This document shows, in pieces, positions 34,701-46,700 of a DNA stretch of 64,000 nt. The notes beneath the pieces are model-generated. The model searched no databases. It was given only the letters and a program-made list of their open reading frames with translations, and was not told the origin of the DNA. Source of the DNA: Bactericera cockerelli (lineage: Eukaryota; Arthropoda; Insecta; Hemiptera; Triozidae). Numbering within the stretch: position 1 is the stretch's first letter; each line of letters starts with the position of its first letter. Made by a program: the position numbers and the translations under genes. The stretch spans positions 15,343,145-15,407,144 of the forward strand of contig CM044967.1 in assembly GCA_024516035.1 (NCBI GenBank). The letters run 5' to 3'.

Positions 34701-37700
34701 GGTGGCGTCATCGTGAACGATGGTAGCCAGACAGTGGAGGAATGACTCAGCACTTCTACCACTGTCTTTACAAGGAGGCTAATAATTGACAAGGGCCCCC
34801 AGAACCAAGCCAATGCTGGTCTACTCCCTGTTTATAGTCTCCCAGCCAGACTGCTGGTCTACTCCCTGTTTATAGTCCCCCAGCCAGACTGCTGGTCTAC
34901 TCCCTGTTTATAGTCCCCCAGCCAGACTGCTGGTCTACTCCCTGTTTATAGTCCCCCAGCCAGACTGCTGGTCCACTCCCTGTTTATAGTCCCCCAGCCA
35001 GACTGCTGGTCTTCTCTCTGTTTATAGTCCCCCAGCCAGACTTATTTTTGGCACATTAGCACAGAAATATTACCTGCAATGGTGAAGACTTGCAGATATG
35101 TGTGGACCATGATGACCCAGGCCAGACTGAGGAACCTCAGGCCGTGCACACAAGTGAGGGAGTCAGCCGGGGGAGGTCCGCAGTGCAGGATCTTCCTTCC
35201 GTTGGAGAGAGCAGAGAACGCCAGGACCACTTGCCCCAGTCTGCCCACTGGAAAAAAGTAAAAGATATTCATGTTGTCACTTAGGGCGGAATTAATAGAC
35301 GTTTTTGTAATACCTCTGTGGCGCTAAGTCACGGATTGCGTACTGTGTAAGATAGGGAAAACCGACACTTACCAACGACTTAAGTTATTGATGTTGTCTA
35401 TTAATTCCGCCCTTATTCTTGTTTTTTTTTTTAATTTAGATTTAACATCAAGACTCCCACACATGATTTTCATCACGTAAGGAGAAACACCAGATGTTTG
35501 GTTTTGTCTACTATTTATACTCCGATCCCCGCTGTATCTAAATATTTTGAAAAATGTCTGGTTTTGATGCTAGGTTGTTGAATTTATAAATAGCTTTAAT
35601 AATTGAGGGTCTAAACAAAAATTGTGTTAAACAAAGTTCAGTGTAAAAATATGACGTATGAGATAGTTAGTTATCACTTGCCCCAGTCTGTGTAAGACGT
35701 TCATGTTATTATACGAGTATTTTCGCAACACAAGTAACTCTCTCTTAAATATTTGGGAATTGAAAATTAGCTTTGAGAAATTGACATCGCATAGTGAACC
35801 CAAATACAAAATTATGAATGGGCAGTTGCACAATTGGGCATCATAACTTTTCACTATAAATAACCACACCCTTGCTGTCACAGATGTGAAGAAAATGCGT
35901 TTATTTACGAGAGACTTTCAGGCATTGTAGACAGTATAAAATGGCAATCCCAAATAAGTGATGCTCCTTAACTGCAATGAGTGTTCCTATGAGTCTTGCT
36001 GGGGTAAGATAAACAGAGAGGAGACCCTCTCTGTTGCCATGCCAGCTTTCAGTTTCCCAAGGGTTTAATGGCCTAGTTCTCCCGATAGCTGATCACACAT
36101 AGAAATATATGGTTCAGGACTGTCTACCCCAGATGTAGCCAAGCTGGTTACAACAACAACATAAAATGTTTCGTCCGTAAACGTATTTCTTTCACGAGAC
36201 AGGGACCTCAAGGTTGCGATCATCGACGTTCCACTGTGTGTCTACCGTGTTGTTGTTGTGGGAGTGATGGTATCTATCCAACTTTAGTTGAACATGGTTT
36301 GTTCCAAAGTACATTCTATAGGCGATCAACCATCATGAGAACTTGGGCTTTTTCTTTATAACCCATTAAACCATTGGGGAAGCCTTGTTTGTTAGGCCTG
36401 GCTAGTCTGTTCTCTGTTTATAGTCCTTTAGCGAGACACTGGTCTTCTCCCTGTTCAATGTCCCCCAGTGTGTCCACCCTAAAACTCACCAGTGATGATC
36501 TCGTCCTCCCCTGATATGTCTGATTCGGACACCTTGAGCTGTTCCTTGTCGTCCCCCACCGGTGTTATCACGCTATGAGATCTCATCTTCAGGCTGTAGA
36601 TGTCATCGTTGTTATTGCTCCTGGCAGCGTCCCTTTGGTGGGCTTCCATGCTAGCTTGCTTCCTCATCAGGACCGTCTCGTATAGGGAACCGCACAGCAT
36701 GAGAGTGACAATCACCAGAATCACGGTTCTGTAAAGGAAATAATTCAAATACAGTCGAAACTACCAGAAGGCATTGTCTTTCTAACATTGTCGTTATAAT
36801 ACCAGAAGGCTAATTCACGGAGGTACCCAAAACCATGTCAATCGTTCTAGGCTCTTGTCTCTGAAGAATACAGTACGACGTATAGATGATTTTAATCCAC
36901 AGCTTATTCATACCCTTTGGTTTTCGAGCATTTATCCTTGTTCAAGCATGAACTTACTTTATCGTGACCCTGGATATACAGAAACAATGTTTATTCCAAA
37001 ATGATGTTCTTTAGCAAAGTTTTTTTCCTATTAGGCTGACAAATGTTGCTTGAAATTGCAAGATGTACTACCAAAGTCTCTTTCCATTTAAATTTTGATA
37101 TATTACCACTATACATATAAATAAATCATTCGTACAGACAGTTCATTGATAATAATAGAATCTCGTAGAAAATTTGTTTTCTTGTTTAGGTGCCATATTT
37201 TCCACTCAATGTTACTCATTAGTTTTGGCACAATATCCAAAGTAACGGTCAGAGTGTTTCCAAGGAAGTTGAAGGTCATTGCAGAATCAGACAAAGGGTT
37301 ATATTTAATCCTACACCAGTACATAATAATACAATATGATTTGAACATTCCAGAAAATTTATGGAATATGAATGGAGGTCAAGCAAGACACATGGACATT
37401 TGTGACAAGCGTATTGTTTAACCAAATAAGCAACACCAACATTAGAAATACCCATGTCGAGTAGAATTACAATAATATCAGATGTTGATTCAACACTAAT
37501 AAATAATTGAGAGACTTTTATAGTGGTAGGATGTCTATCGATCATAATGTAAAATGGAAAATTGAAATTGTTGTATCCCTCTCAAATTCAGAAGAAATAG
37601 TCTCAGAGAAAATCAATTTTGAATTAACTGAAAAACAGAAAATAATAATTTTTTTGTTATTTTATGAATGAATGAACTTGAGTGGATATTTCTCAATCAA

Positions 37701-40700
37701 GTCATTCATGACCTGGTTTTGGCATGTAATTTCTGATATTCAAGGAGATGGGTAGGTAGTAAAACGTAGTTACCTACCTACTCAAATAACTGAAATTAAA
37801 ATCAACAAGGAATTTTTATTATACACCTGCTATCAAATTATAAGTTCTGTCATTGAAATTAATTCAACGTCTCACGCTTCAGGAGTTAAGCGAACGTCTC
37901 AAAACGCACTGTAGGATTGGGTCCTCTTTTGATACTTTTGGTTACCATATTTTTGGGCTTTTCAGAGTCATTCAAATAGGTCATGTTTACACAATACATA
38001 ATATCATAACATATGTTAGTATGTTAGATATTCATCATGGTCTAAATTTAATTTCATTTGGCTACCCGAAAAGCGAGTGAGTTATTTTAAAATTTATTTC
38101 AAAATATTTACTAAAATGAGATTGTTCTGATCTTCTATTCCAGAATCCTTATGAGCTTCTGAAAATCCAGAAATTCAATATATTTCCTGTATTTCTGAAG
38201 TCCAGATTCTTCAACATTATGCTCTCTACTTCCAATCATTCTGTGATATTCAAAATACATCGCGGCTGCCAGACACATAATCACACATGGAAAGAATTGA
38301 GGTTTGCCTACACACCAGCACAAGCAGAGAGATATCTATCTACCAGAAGTCAGCAAGCTAGTCATAGTCCTACATGCCCTGTATAACACGTACCTACTTA
38401 TTTGGATACTGAAACAGAACCATGTGATATAATAATTTAACTCAATGTTACGTAAAGGAATACACTCTCGGTGGTTTGGTCTCAATTTGAGTAGATTTAC
38501 TTTGAAAACGAGTTAATCTACTAGAAAGTGAAATTTGTGTTTAGGTTTGCAGTTTGTTCAATTGGTTGAGAATAGCGATTTACTATGGCGGTTTAAGAAT
38601 GAAAGGTTCAATTCGAAGTCAACTTTGTAGCACGTGATGGTTTGAATGGAGTCGGAACTCACAACAGTATGATATGTCAAGTCGCAGAGAGCAAAAGTGA
38701 TTTTACCGCAAAGCAATTGACCTAAATTGTAAAACCTTCCGATCTATGGTCATATTCCGGTTTGGGACTTTGAAATCCAATCTTCCAGTAACGAACTTTG
38801 AATATATTTGGACAATTAAACCCAGAAGTTTTTGGTCAGTCCCTAATAATTCACTTCTTCTTGAACCTAGTCTTTCCCAGACTAACTTGGGCTTTACGCC
38901 TACTAAATACTACCTAAACTTCTTTAGCCTCGATTCTAATGATTGGCTCATTGAATAACATCTGACATTTTTGTCATAGAACGTATCAGTTTCTGTGTCG
39001 TATTGTAATTCTAAGCATGCTTCTTTCTACACCAATTTGCATAACTTGTCGTCTATAAATATATTTAGCGTTTAAGGACCATGTCATTTCACTTCCGCTA
39101 GAATTAATAGGTTGTATGTACCATCTCATTAGTGCATCTAGGGGGGTAATTGCCAACCTATCGAAAATGAAGCATATTTCACTCAAGATTGAATTTATAG
39201 ACTTAAATGTCTCAAACTGGATCTGAATCTCCTTGATCATACAAACTTTCAATAAATTTCGAAAAATATTCTTTGGTGGATCATTCTTTACTTTCTCATC
39301 CTATAGAAAGGAAAGTAATGGCTTTCTTCTCGTTAAGGCTCCTCTTCAATGGACATTTATGAAATCGAAATTTTCATGTCTGATTTCGCTCATTACTCAT
39401 CATTAAAATAAATGAAGAACCTCAATTCAACTTTATCTCATACCATTATCGCTTTATACACAATCTTCTTCTTCTTTTACTTTGTCTTTTCCCAAACGTA
39501 CTTAGGATCGGCATAATTACACAATAAGCTCTTACTCTTTTGACACCATTTTTGTTAAAAAGAAAGAGGCAAATTCTCAGGGTTTGATAATATAAATTTT
39601 CTTCGAGGTAATCTTCCTTCAACCAACTTAAAAAATAGAAAGTAAAAAAAAAGATCAGGAAATTCTTGATGGCACTGATGCAATTATGTTTTAATGAAGA
39701 ACATTACAACTGCATTAGTACATGCTAAATAAGCTATAAAGGGGAGAACGTTTGACTAATGGATAATGTATTGAAGACCATATATCTATATTTGTAAAAA
39801 AGTAAGAAGTTTAATTTAGAAGAACAATCAGCTTTCTTCATGGTCTAAAAAAACACTATGTAAACTATCAATCTTGAGTTTTTCATCTATTGCTGGTATC
39901 GCATTTTAATTTAAAAACAGTCTTTACAATAGCATATCCAATCACCAAGATAAATCTTTATACAAAATTTCATCTTCCTATGTACGAACTCATACTGGCA
40001 TTTTTGAGATAGGTACAGTTATCAGTGTTGCCAATGATCAGTCTGACTCCATAACACTACATTCTGCTTTGATCGCTTTTGTAGAAATGATGAAATGTTT
40101 GTTTGTAAATAGAAACCAACAAGGCCCAGTCTCAAGACACTGAAAATGATTGTGAAGATATTCGTTGTTGTTGTAGCCAGCTTGTCTGAAGCTGGGGGAG
40201 TGATGGTCTCTATCCAACTTTAGCTTGGATAGAGACCATCACTTGAAAAGTTGGCTTATTTTGAAGCACATATTTCTATGTGCGATGAACCATCATGAGA
40301 ACTTGGGCTTTTTCTTTATGAACAATTAAACCCTTGGGGAACTTTTTTTTTTAGATTTGGCAGTTTTATAGTCTCTGTTTATAGTCCTCTAGCGAGACAC
40401 TGGTCTCTGCCTGTTTAAAGAAAAAATATTACGAATAAAGATACTCTTATTTTTTTCCAAGCTGTTACACTTACGCCAGTAGATGAACTTTCTTGTCCTT
40501 CCACAGTCGATACTCCCCAGGCACAGGTCGAACTTTCAGCACTTTGAACACCCTGTTTGGTTGAGACGGGGTGTTGGCTTCCAGCAGATGCTTGATGTCA
40601 CTGGGCTGACACACTTTGGGAAGACAGGCTCCCAGCGAAATGACTCTGGGCTGAAAGGCGAAACAAGTGCTGATTTATACAATTCTCTCAAAATAACTAA

Positions 40701-43700
40701 CTTATATAAAACTGATTTGAAAGTTTCTAAGGGCTAATTTCCGAATTATAGAAAAAACAAAAGAAAAATATTTAAAATGGTAACTTGTGCCCTGGAACCC
40801 TTTTGCATTACTTCATTACCGGAAACGGAAGAACTCGGTCAAATTTTTCCACTCCGGTTGGAATTCAAACCCGCAACCTCCGGGTTGGTAAACAATGGCT
40901 AATTGTTTACAACGAATTATGAAATAGGATCACTACAATCACTAGGCCAAACTGTTCAATTGGAATATAGTGCACTGTGATTGGTTGATACTTCGACATG
41001 AAGCTAATAATTTATTATCTTTGTTGTTATTCTATTTTTCAATTTGACCCTAAAATTTGTGGTGGAAAAGTAAGTAAATCAATAGGAAACACATACTTGC
41101 AATTTACTATTTCATAATCGAAATCCTCTCGGGGTCTTATTTTGGGTGAGGGTTAGGTGGTAGAAAATGCTTTCAGCATTAACCTGGTGGTTACTTTCCA
41201 CTGAAGAGTCTTATTATTAATATTTCAACGATATTCCTTGAAATTGTCCCCGAAGTAGACATATTCAAGGCTTTGCATACTTTTATCATTATAATATTAT
41301 AGGGTACTTACTATCAATAAGTTCAAAGTAATTAAATAAAAGCTTTGACTAAACTGTAAAATTGTGAGTATGTATAATTGTACAACTATACAAGGACTAC
41401 GTGAGAAAGGCTTTATATAAACTTAGTATGGACCTCACCTAAAATTTAAATATCAATAAATTATACTTTATCTTCTTTAAAAACATTGATTAAATTGATC
41501 ATAAAATGTACGAAAATCTGGTTTGCACCAAAAGTTCAAACGTATTGAGTACTCAGAGTATTGAGTCAGGTTGATAAAGTCATACACCTACCATTGCTTA
41601 ACCAAAAGTAACCCAGGCCTCTTACGTAAACCAGGCGCGACCTGAAATACCTAACGTATGCGATGATGACACTCTGCCAGCTACCAACCTCAGTAACCTC
41701 AGCGAGTGAATACGCTGACAATGACACTGAAAAGTGGATGTGAAATTTGTTCCAATTCAGCCAAATTCTGTTTCAAACAAGGGAACTATTTCATATAGCT
41801 GCTTATAATTTTTAATTTGAGGAATTATTGAACCGATTGCATTACTTTCCGATTGCATTTCTTTTCTTTAACTTTCTTTTCTTTAACAGTTACTACCGAC
41901 CTCAGTAGCTTGATCGATAAGGCGCTGGACTTGTAACCTGGAGGTCGATGGTTCAAGTCCCGGTTTCAGCGTAGATTTAGTAAAGCTAGTTTGAGTAGTT
42001 GTGATGTCACGAAAGTGATTAACACAAAGATGATAACTTTTACTTTAACAGTTACTCTCTTTAACTTGTAAGTGTAGGAAAAGAAAATTTAGTTCCACTT
42101 ACTGCAGCCCTTACGCAGATAAAACAATGCTTTTCTAATCATAGAATAGAATAGAATAGAACATTTTCTTGTATTTAAATTATAAATTTGTATACAAGGG
42201 GTTGGCTTGCTAAATATAAATGTAAGTTACATAATGCAATAAAAAGTATGAATATCCATTTAAGTAAAAAGAAATTTATCCTGAAAATTAGGCATTAGAG
42301 AAAAATAAAATGAAATATGTAAATAATTTATAAAGGATAAATATTTTATTTGGTTTTTCTACTGTCTTATTTTCAGGATGTTTTTCTAATCAATGAAAGT
42401 ATTACATGGGCAGCTGCACAACAAAGACATGGACCCTCTAGTCATTCGTCCTTGCAACTCCTCAGCCTCAGATTCACTTTCTACAAGTACACCGAGTAGC
42501 CTCAATATGTTCCATTACAGCGTCTCTTGGATTCAAAGTTGATTTAACACACATTGACAGCAAAGAACGCATTGGCATCATAAGACTGGTAAGAGGAGCA
42601 AGAGGTTATATCATACATTATGATAGCCTACAAAAACATTCATGTTAAAACAAGGCCAAGTTCCTGGACATAAATTCCGACTCGTAAGAGAAATCTGAAG
42701 AATGGTCAAGAGTTTTAACTCCTCCTCTAGTAGACACCTTTCAAATCCTGGAAGTTACTTGTCCTGGTTACATATGCGTGGCGTGAGTAAACATTGGAAT
42801 CAAGTAAATGTTAAATTTGATTAAGGTAAATTTGACTACAGAATGTTAGTTCTGAAGAGAATTCTATAGAGAGGAGTAGATAGTTATGCACTCGTAGCTG
42901 AATCTGTTGGCCCATTTAATGCCAATTTTTTGAAGGCCATCTTTGTTTTTTATGCGGGTAGCAAGACTGCAGGTGTGTGAGTTTTCGAAATGATGTCAAG
43001 ATAAAGGCTAGAATATTAGTCTTCACCGCACATAAGTGGACTTTTTTTATTTTGTAGGAATTTGTCCTTGTTATTAAACACTTCCCATATCAAATCTGGG
43101 TCAACCGGTCAACACAAGAGCATCGAATGGTTTGTACCTTTGTTTAAAGATTTAGACTGGCAAAGTAGGAGTTCTTACCGCTACTCCTCAAACCTATCAT
43201 TGAACCTTTCTCCTAAAGCTAGGTTAGACACGCATTAGTAAATAACTGCCGTATTTTAACACTGTTTCGCTCCAAATAACGTATTACGCTGATTACGCAT
43301 CATGAAATTTATATTGCACAGTTTCAATCAATTTATTTGATTAAACATTCAAGACTACAAAATATTTGCGCGATATTAGCCGCATTTTTCTTTTGGATTT
43401 AAAAAAAATCAGATTTGGTATTTTCCAATTTTTTCCAAGTTTAGCTTCCCCAACATTTGTGAAAGAAAAATACGTTTCGGTACTTTTAAAGATAAACAAT
43501 GGAAAAATGAAAACTTAACCCGAAATAAAGAAATGAAAGCTAGAATTTTATAAATCCATTTTGGTTATGCAAACTGGAAGCAGATTTCTCCTCCTTTTGT
43601 TTTTATCCAAAATAAAAAGACTTTCTTCCAATTCGTCCATTTAATTCAAATCCAAAAGAAAAATGACTTTCTTCCAACTCGTCCATTTAATTCCATTTAA

Positions 43701-46700
43701 ATCCACTTTGGTTAGAAAGAAAAATACGGCTATTGTGTATCCTTTTTTGGCAGTTCTTGGAAATGTTTCAGCTTTGGTTCAAATAACACTGCCTTTTCTT
43801 GTCTTAGAGAGCTCAAATAACCTTTTTTATCTTACAAAGAACCAAGACCCACCTAGTGTATGTCAAGAGATTACCATATTTCTTGTGTGTTGAAGACAAG
43901 AGTGATCAAATCACACCCGCATTACTAAGACTTCTGTCATGCTTTCTACTCAAACTCCTTCACCAACTAACTCTAAGTTTTGAACCCTTTGCCTTCACGA
44001 TCAAACGATGAAAATATGTGTTTTCTTTTGAGTATTTAGTCACTGAAGATCGATAAAGCTAGAGTGGACATGTAAAACCCATTCCATCAACTATAGCATA
44101 AAAAATTCCATATTGTAAAAGAAAAAGATTCAAGCAAGCACTGCTGATTGCTGATGAAAACAGGTAATAGACAAAACATGGGGTCAATTCTAGAATTAGT
44201 CTAATGTTCAGAGGAACATTAGACTTTAAATCACAAAGATAGAGCTATTTCTAGCGTATAAATTTCCCTTTTCTATCAACCACAAGATAAAAAGTTTCAA
44301 AGCAAGCGCTCAGTTCCGCTGAGTTGAAAAAATCTCTGGTAGATCAGGTCAAGTCTGGGATCGGTCTAATGCTCAGGTGATTCACACACTTCTATCTCGG
44401 TTACTATCCGGTATCGCTCGGTGACGTAATATATGCCTACTTATAAAACGCTAAGTCCAGTCAATAACTCGATAACTCACACATACATAACCAGTATTGG
44501 TAGCTCCAAGATGGTTAAACCCAGTAACTTGAAATTTGGAACAAATATTCTTGTTCATACTGTGGAGTTGCGAATCGAGGATTTTACTGATGAATGTACT
44601 TGTACGTATCTTTGTGTTAGGGCTTTGGCAGATCATTTCAAATAACTTGCCACTTTTTCTGACACTCACATAATTATATTTATTGATTGAATAGGTAACG
44701 CAAAAAAGTTTGGACCAGGAGATTTCTCATGAAAATTGTCTGACTGCGACACTTTTGTTAAATTAAATGAGAAGATGTAAATCCATACTCGTATAGACAT
44801 AGAATATTTATAAAATACCTGGAACTCAATTCAGAGAGCACTCTCACTCTTAAATCCCGAAATCTCTCATTTAACTGTCAAATTTCTTTTTAATAATGCT
44901 CTCAGAGAGTGTGTTATTCGAACGCAAATTAACGGTTGAAAAGGAGATTTGGTGATTTTGAGAGTGAAAAAGCTTTCTGGAAGGAGTCCCTGGACAGCTG
45001 TTCTAAATAGCTATGCAATCAACAGCTAAGCTCTCAATTTATACTAGTTAAACTAAATATGAGAAGTTGTACCATAGATAGATAAGCCCAACAGTAGGTA
45101 CAGTATCCTCATGCTTTCTTTCGACTGTCAGCCCGAGACCCGTATTTATTAACAGAAAACGCCGTCTGAGCAATGTCTCAAGCGTGATTTCCTTTGACAT
45201 TATTGGCCAATACCCTGCTTGAGACATTGCTCATACAGCTGTTCAATCTGTTCATAAATACGGATGAAAGTCCTATTTATGCATTATGCTAGCAGACAGT
45301 AGATATTGTATCGTGAATTCACACCCATAGCTGTTCATGAATACGGCTGAAAGAGTCCCATTTATGCATTACGCTAGCAGACAGTCATAATAATATTATC
45401 GCCTTATTTATACTGCCCGATAAGGACTATTAAAGTCCCATTATTCCAGCAGTAAGCCCAAGACATATTATTATGTGGTAAAAATCCCAAATGGGAGCAT
45501 AACTTTTCATGTCCCGGCTGGGTTTCGAACCCACGACCCTCTGGAACCTATGGATTCACAGAGTGCCGCCTTTATCACTGAGCTACCGGGACCGATAGAT
45601 ATTATATCGTGAATTCACACCCCTTTACTTACAACAGGAGTGAAGATGGGATGGAGCTGGATGAACAGCTTCGTCACGTAGAATTGCGCCTCGAAAGGAG
45701 GAACGATGGTGTTGGTCTTCTTGTTCTGGAGTTCCTCGCAGAGTGTGTGAGATCCCAGCCAGAAGTCATTCCCGAAGAAAAACTGGGAAGAGTAGCGGCC
45801 ACTCGAGTCGAACACTGAAAGAGGGAAGGAGGTTATTAATGGTTGAAAATGAGCTGTGCTAAAGATAAAATAAGATTTTGAGAAGTGACGGTTGATGTTG
45901 TTGAAACAGTTGTTGTGGTTTTACTTTGCTAGTTTTTTTTTCTAGAGGTAGACTTCACACATGTGGGGCTGTGGGCTCTTCCACTCAACCTATGTACTAC
46001 TTCTGCTACTGGGTTATAGATACCCAATGAGAAAAGTTCCAGAAACATTTTGAGATTTAATTATCTAATAACAAATCTTTTCCAGTGTTATGGTTGATTA
46101 TAGATAGTCACAGTCATCATGATCAAGAAGAAAAATAAGGACTTGGTGCTTAAAGTTTGCTACATACACTCAACGACACAAAAATTGGCAAATTATGTTG
46201 CTGTATTCAAAAAACTGATTTTACATACAAACTTGTGTAATCCTGACCCACCTTTTCATAGTTTCTAATGGACAGACTTAACCATGAATTTAACGTAACT
46301 TTTTTTACACAACCAGAATAACTCACCAATTAAGTAAACGATAAATCTGTCTGTTAGTTACAATGATAGAATGGAACTGGCAATATTACCAACAGATTTC
46401 TATTGTTTTCTTCTGTTAAAAGCAAAATCTCTGCCACAAATTAGGTAGAACTCTAGTACTCTAGTAGTATCACATAAGAAGTCGTGAAGTCAAGTGTTCA
46501 GTTAAAACCTTCTAACCCACACGCCTAAATTGACATACAAGTTCACAGTTTTAATTCATAGAAGGACCTCCAACTGGTACACTGTAATTATTTTCATGCT
46601 TGTCATTAGCAAAGATCAGGGCCATTTCATGAAAAATATGCAACGGAGTTGAAGCAAGAGATAACAGCACATGAGACCATGTATCTCAACCTCATCTTGA

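Noticed and set aside
34823..35040. CRISPR-like array of regular repeats
   Set aside because: The 38-bp units are contiguous with no variable spacers, in an insect intron; it is a tandem repeat.
37109..37545. Several overlapping 75-91 codon ORFs in NRF intron 3
   Set aside because: Different frames overlap on both strands with no motif, and residue composition follows AT-rich DNA.
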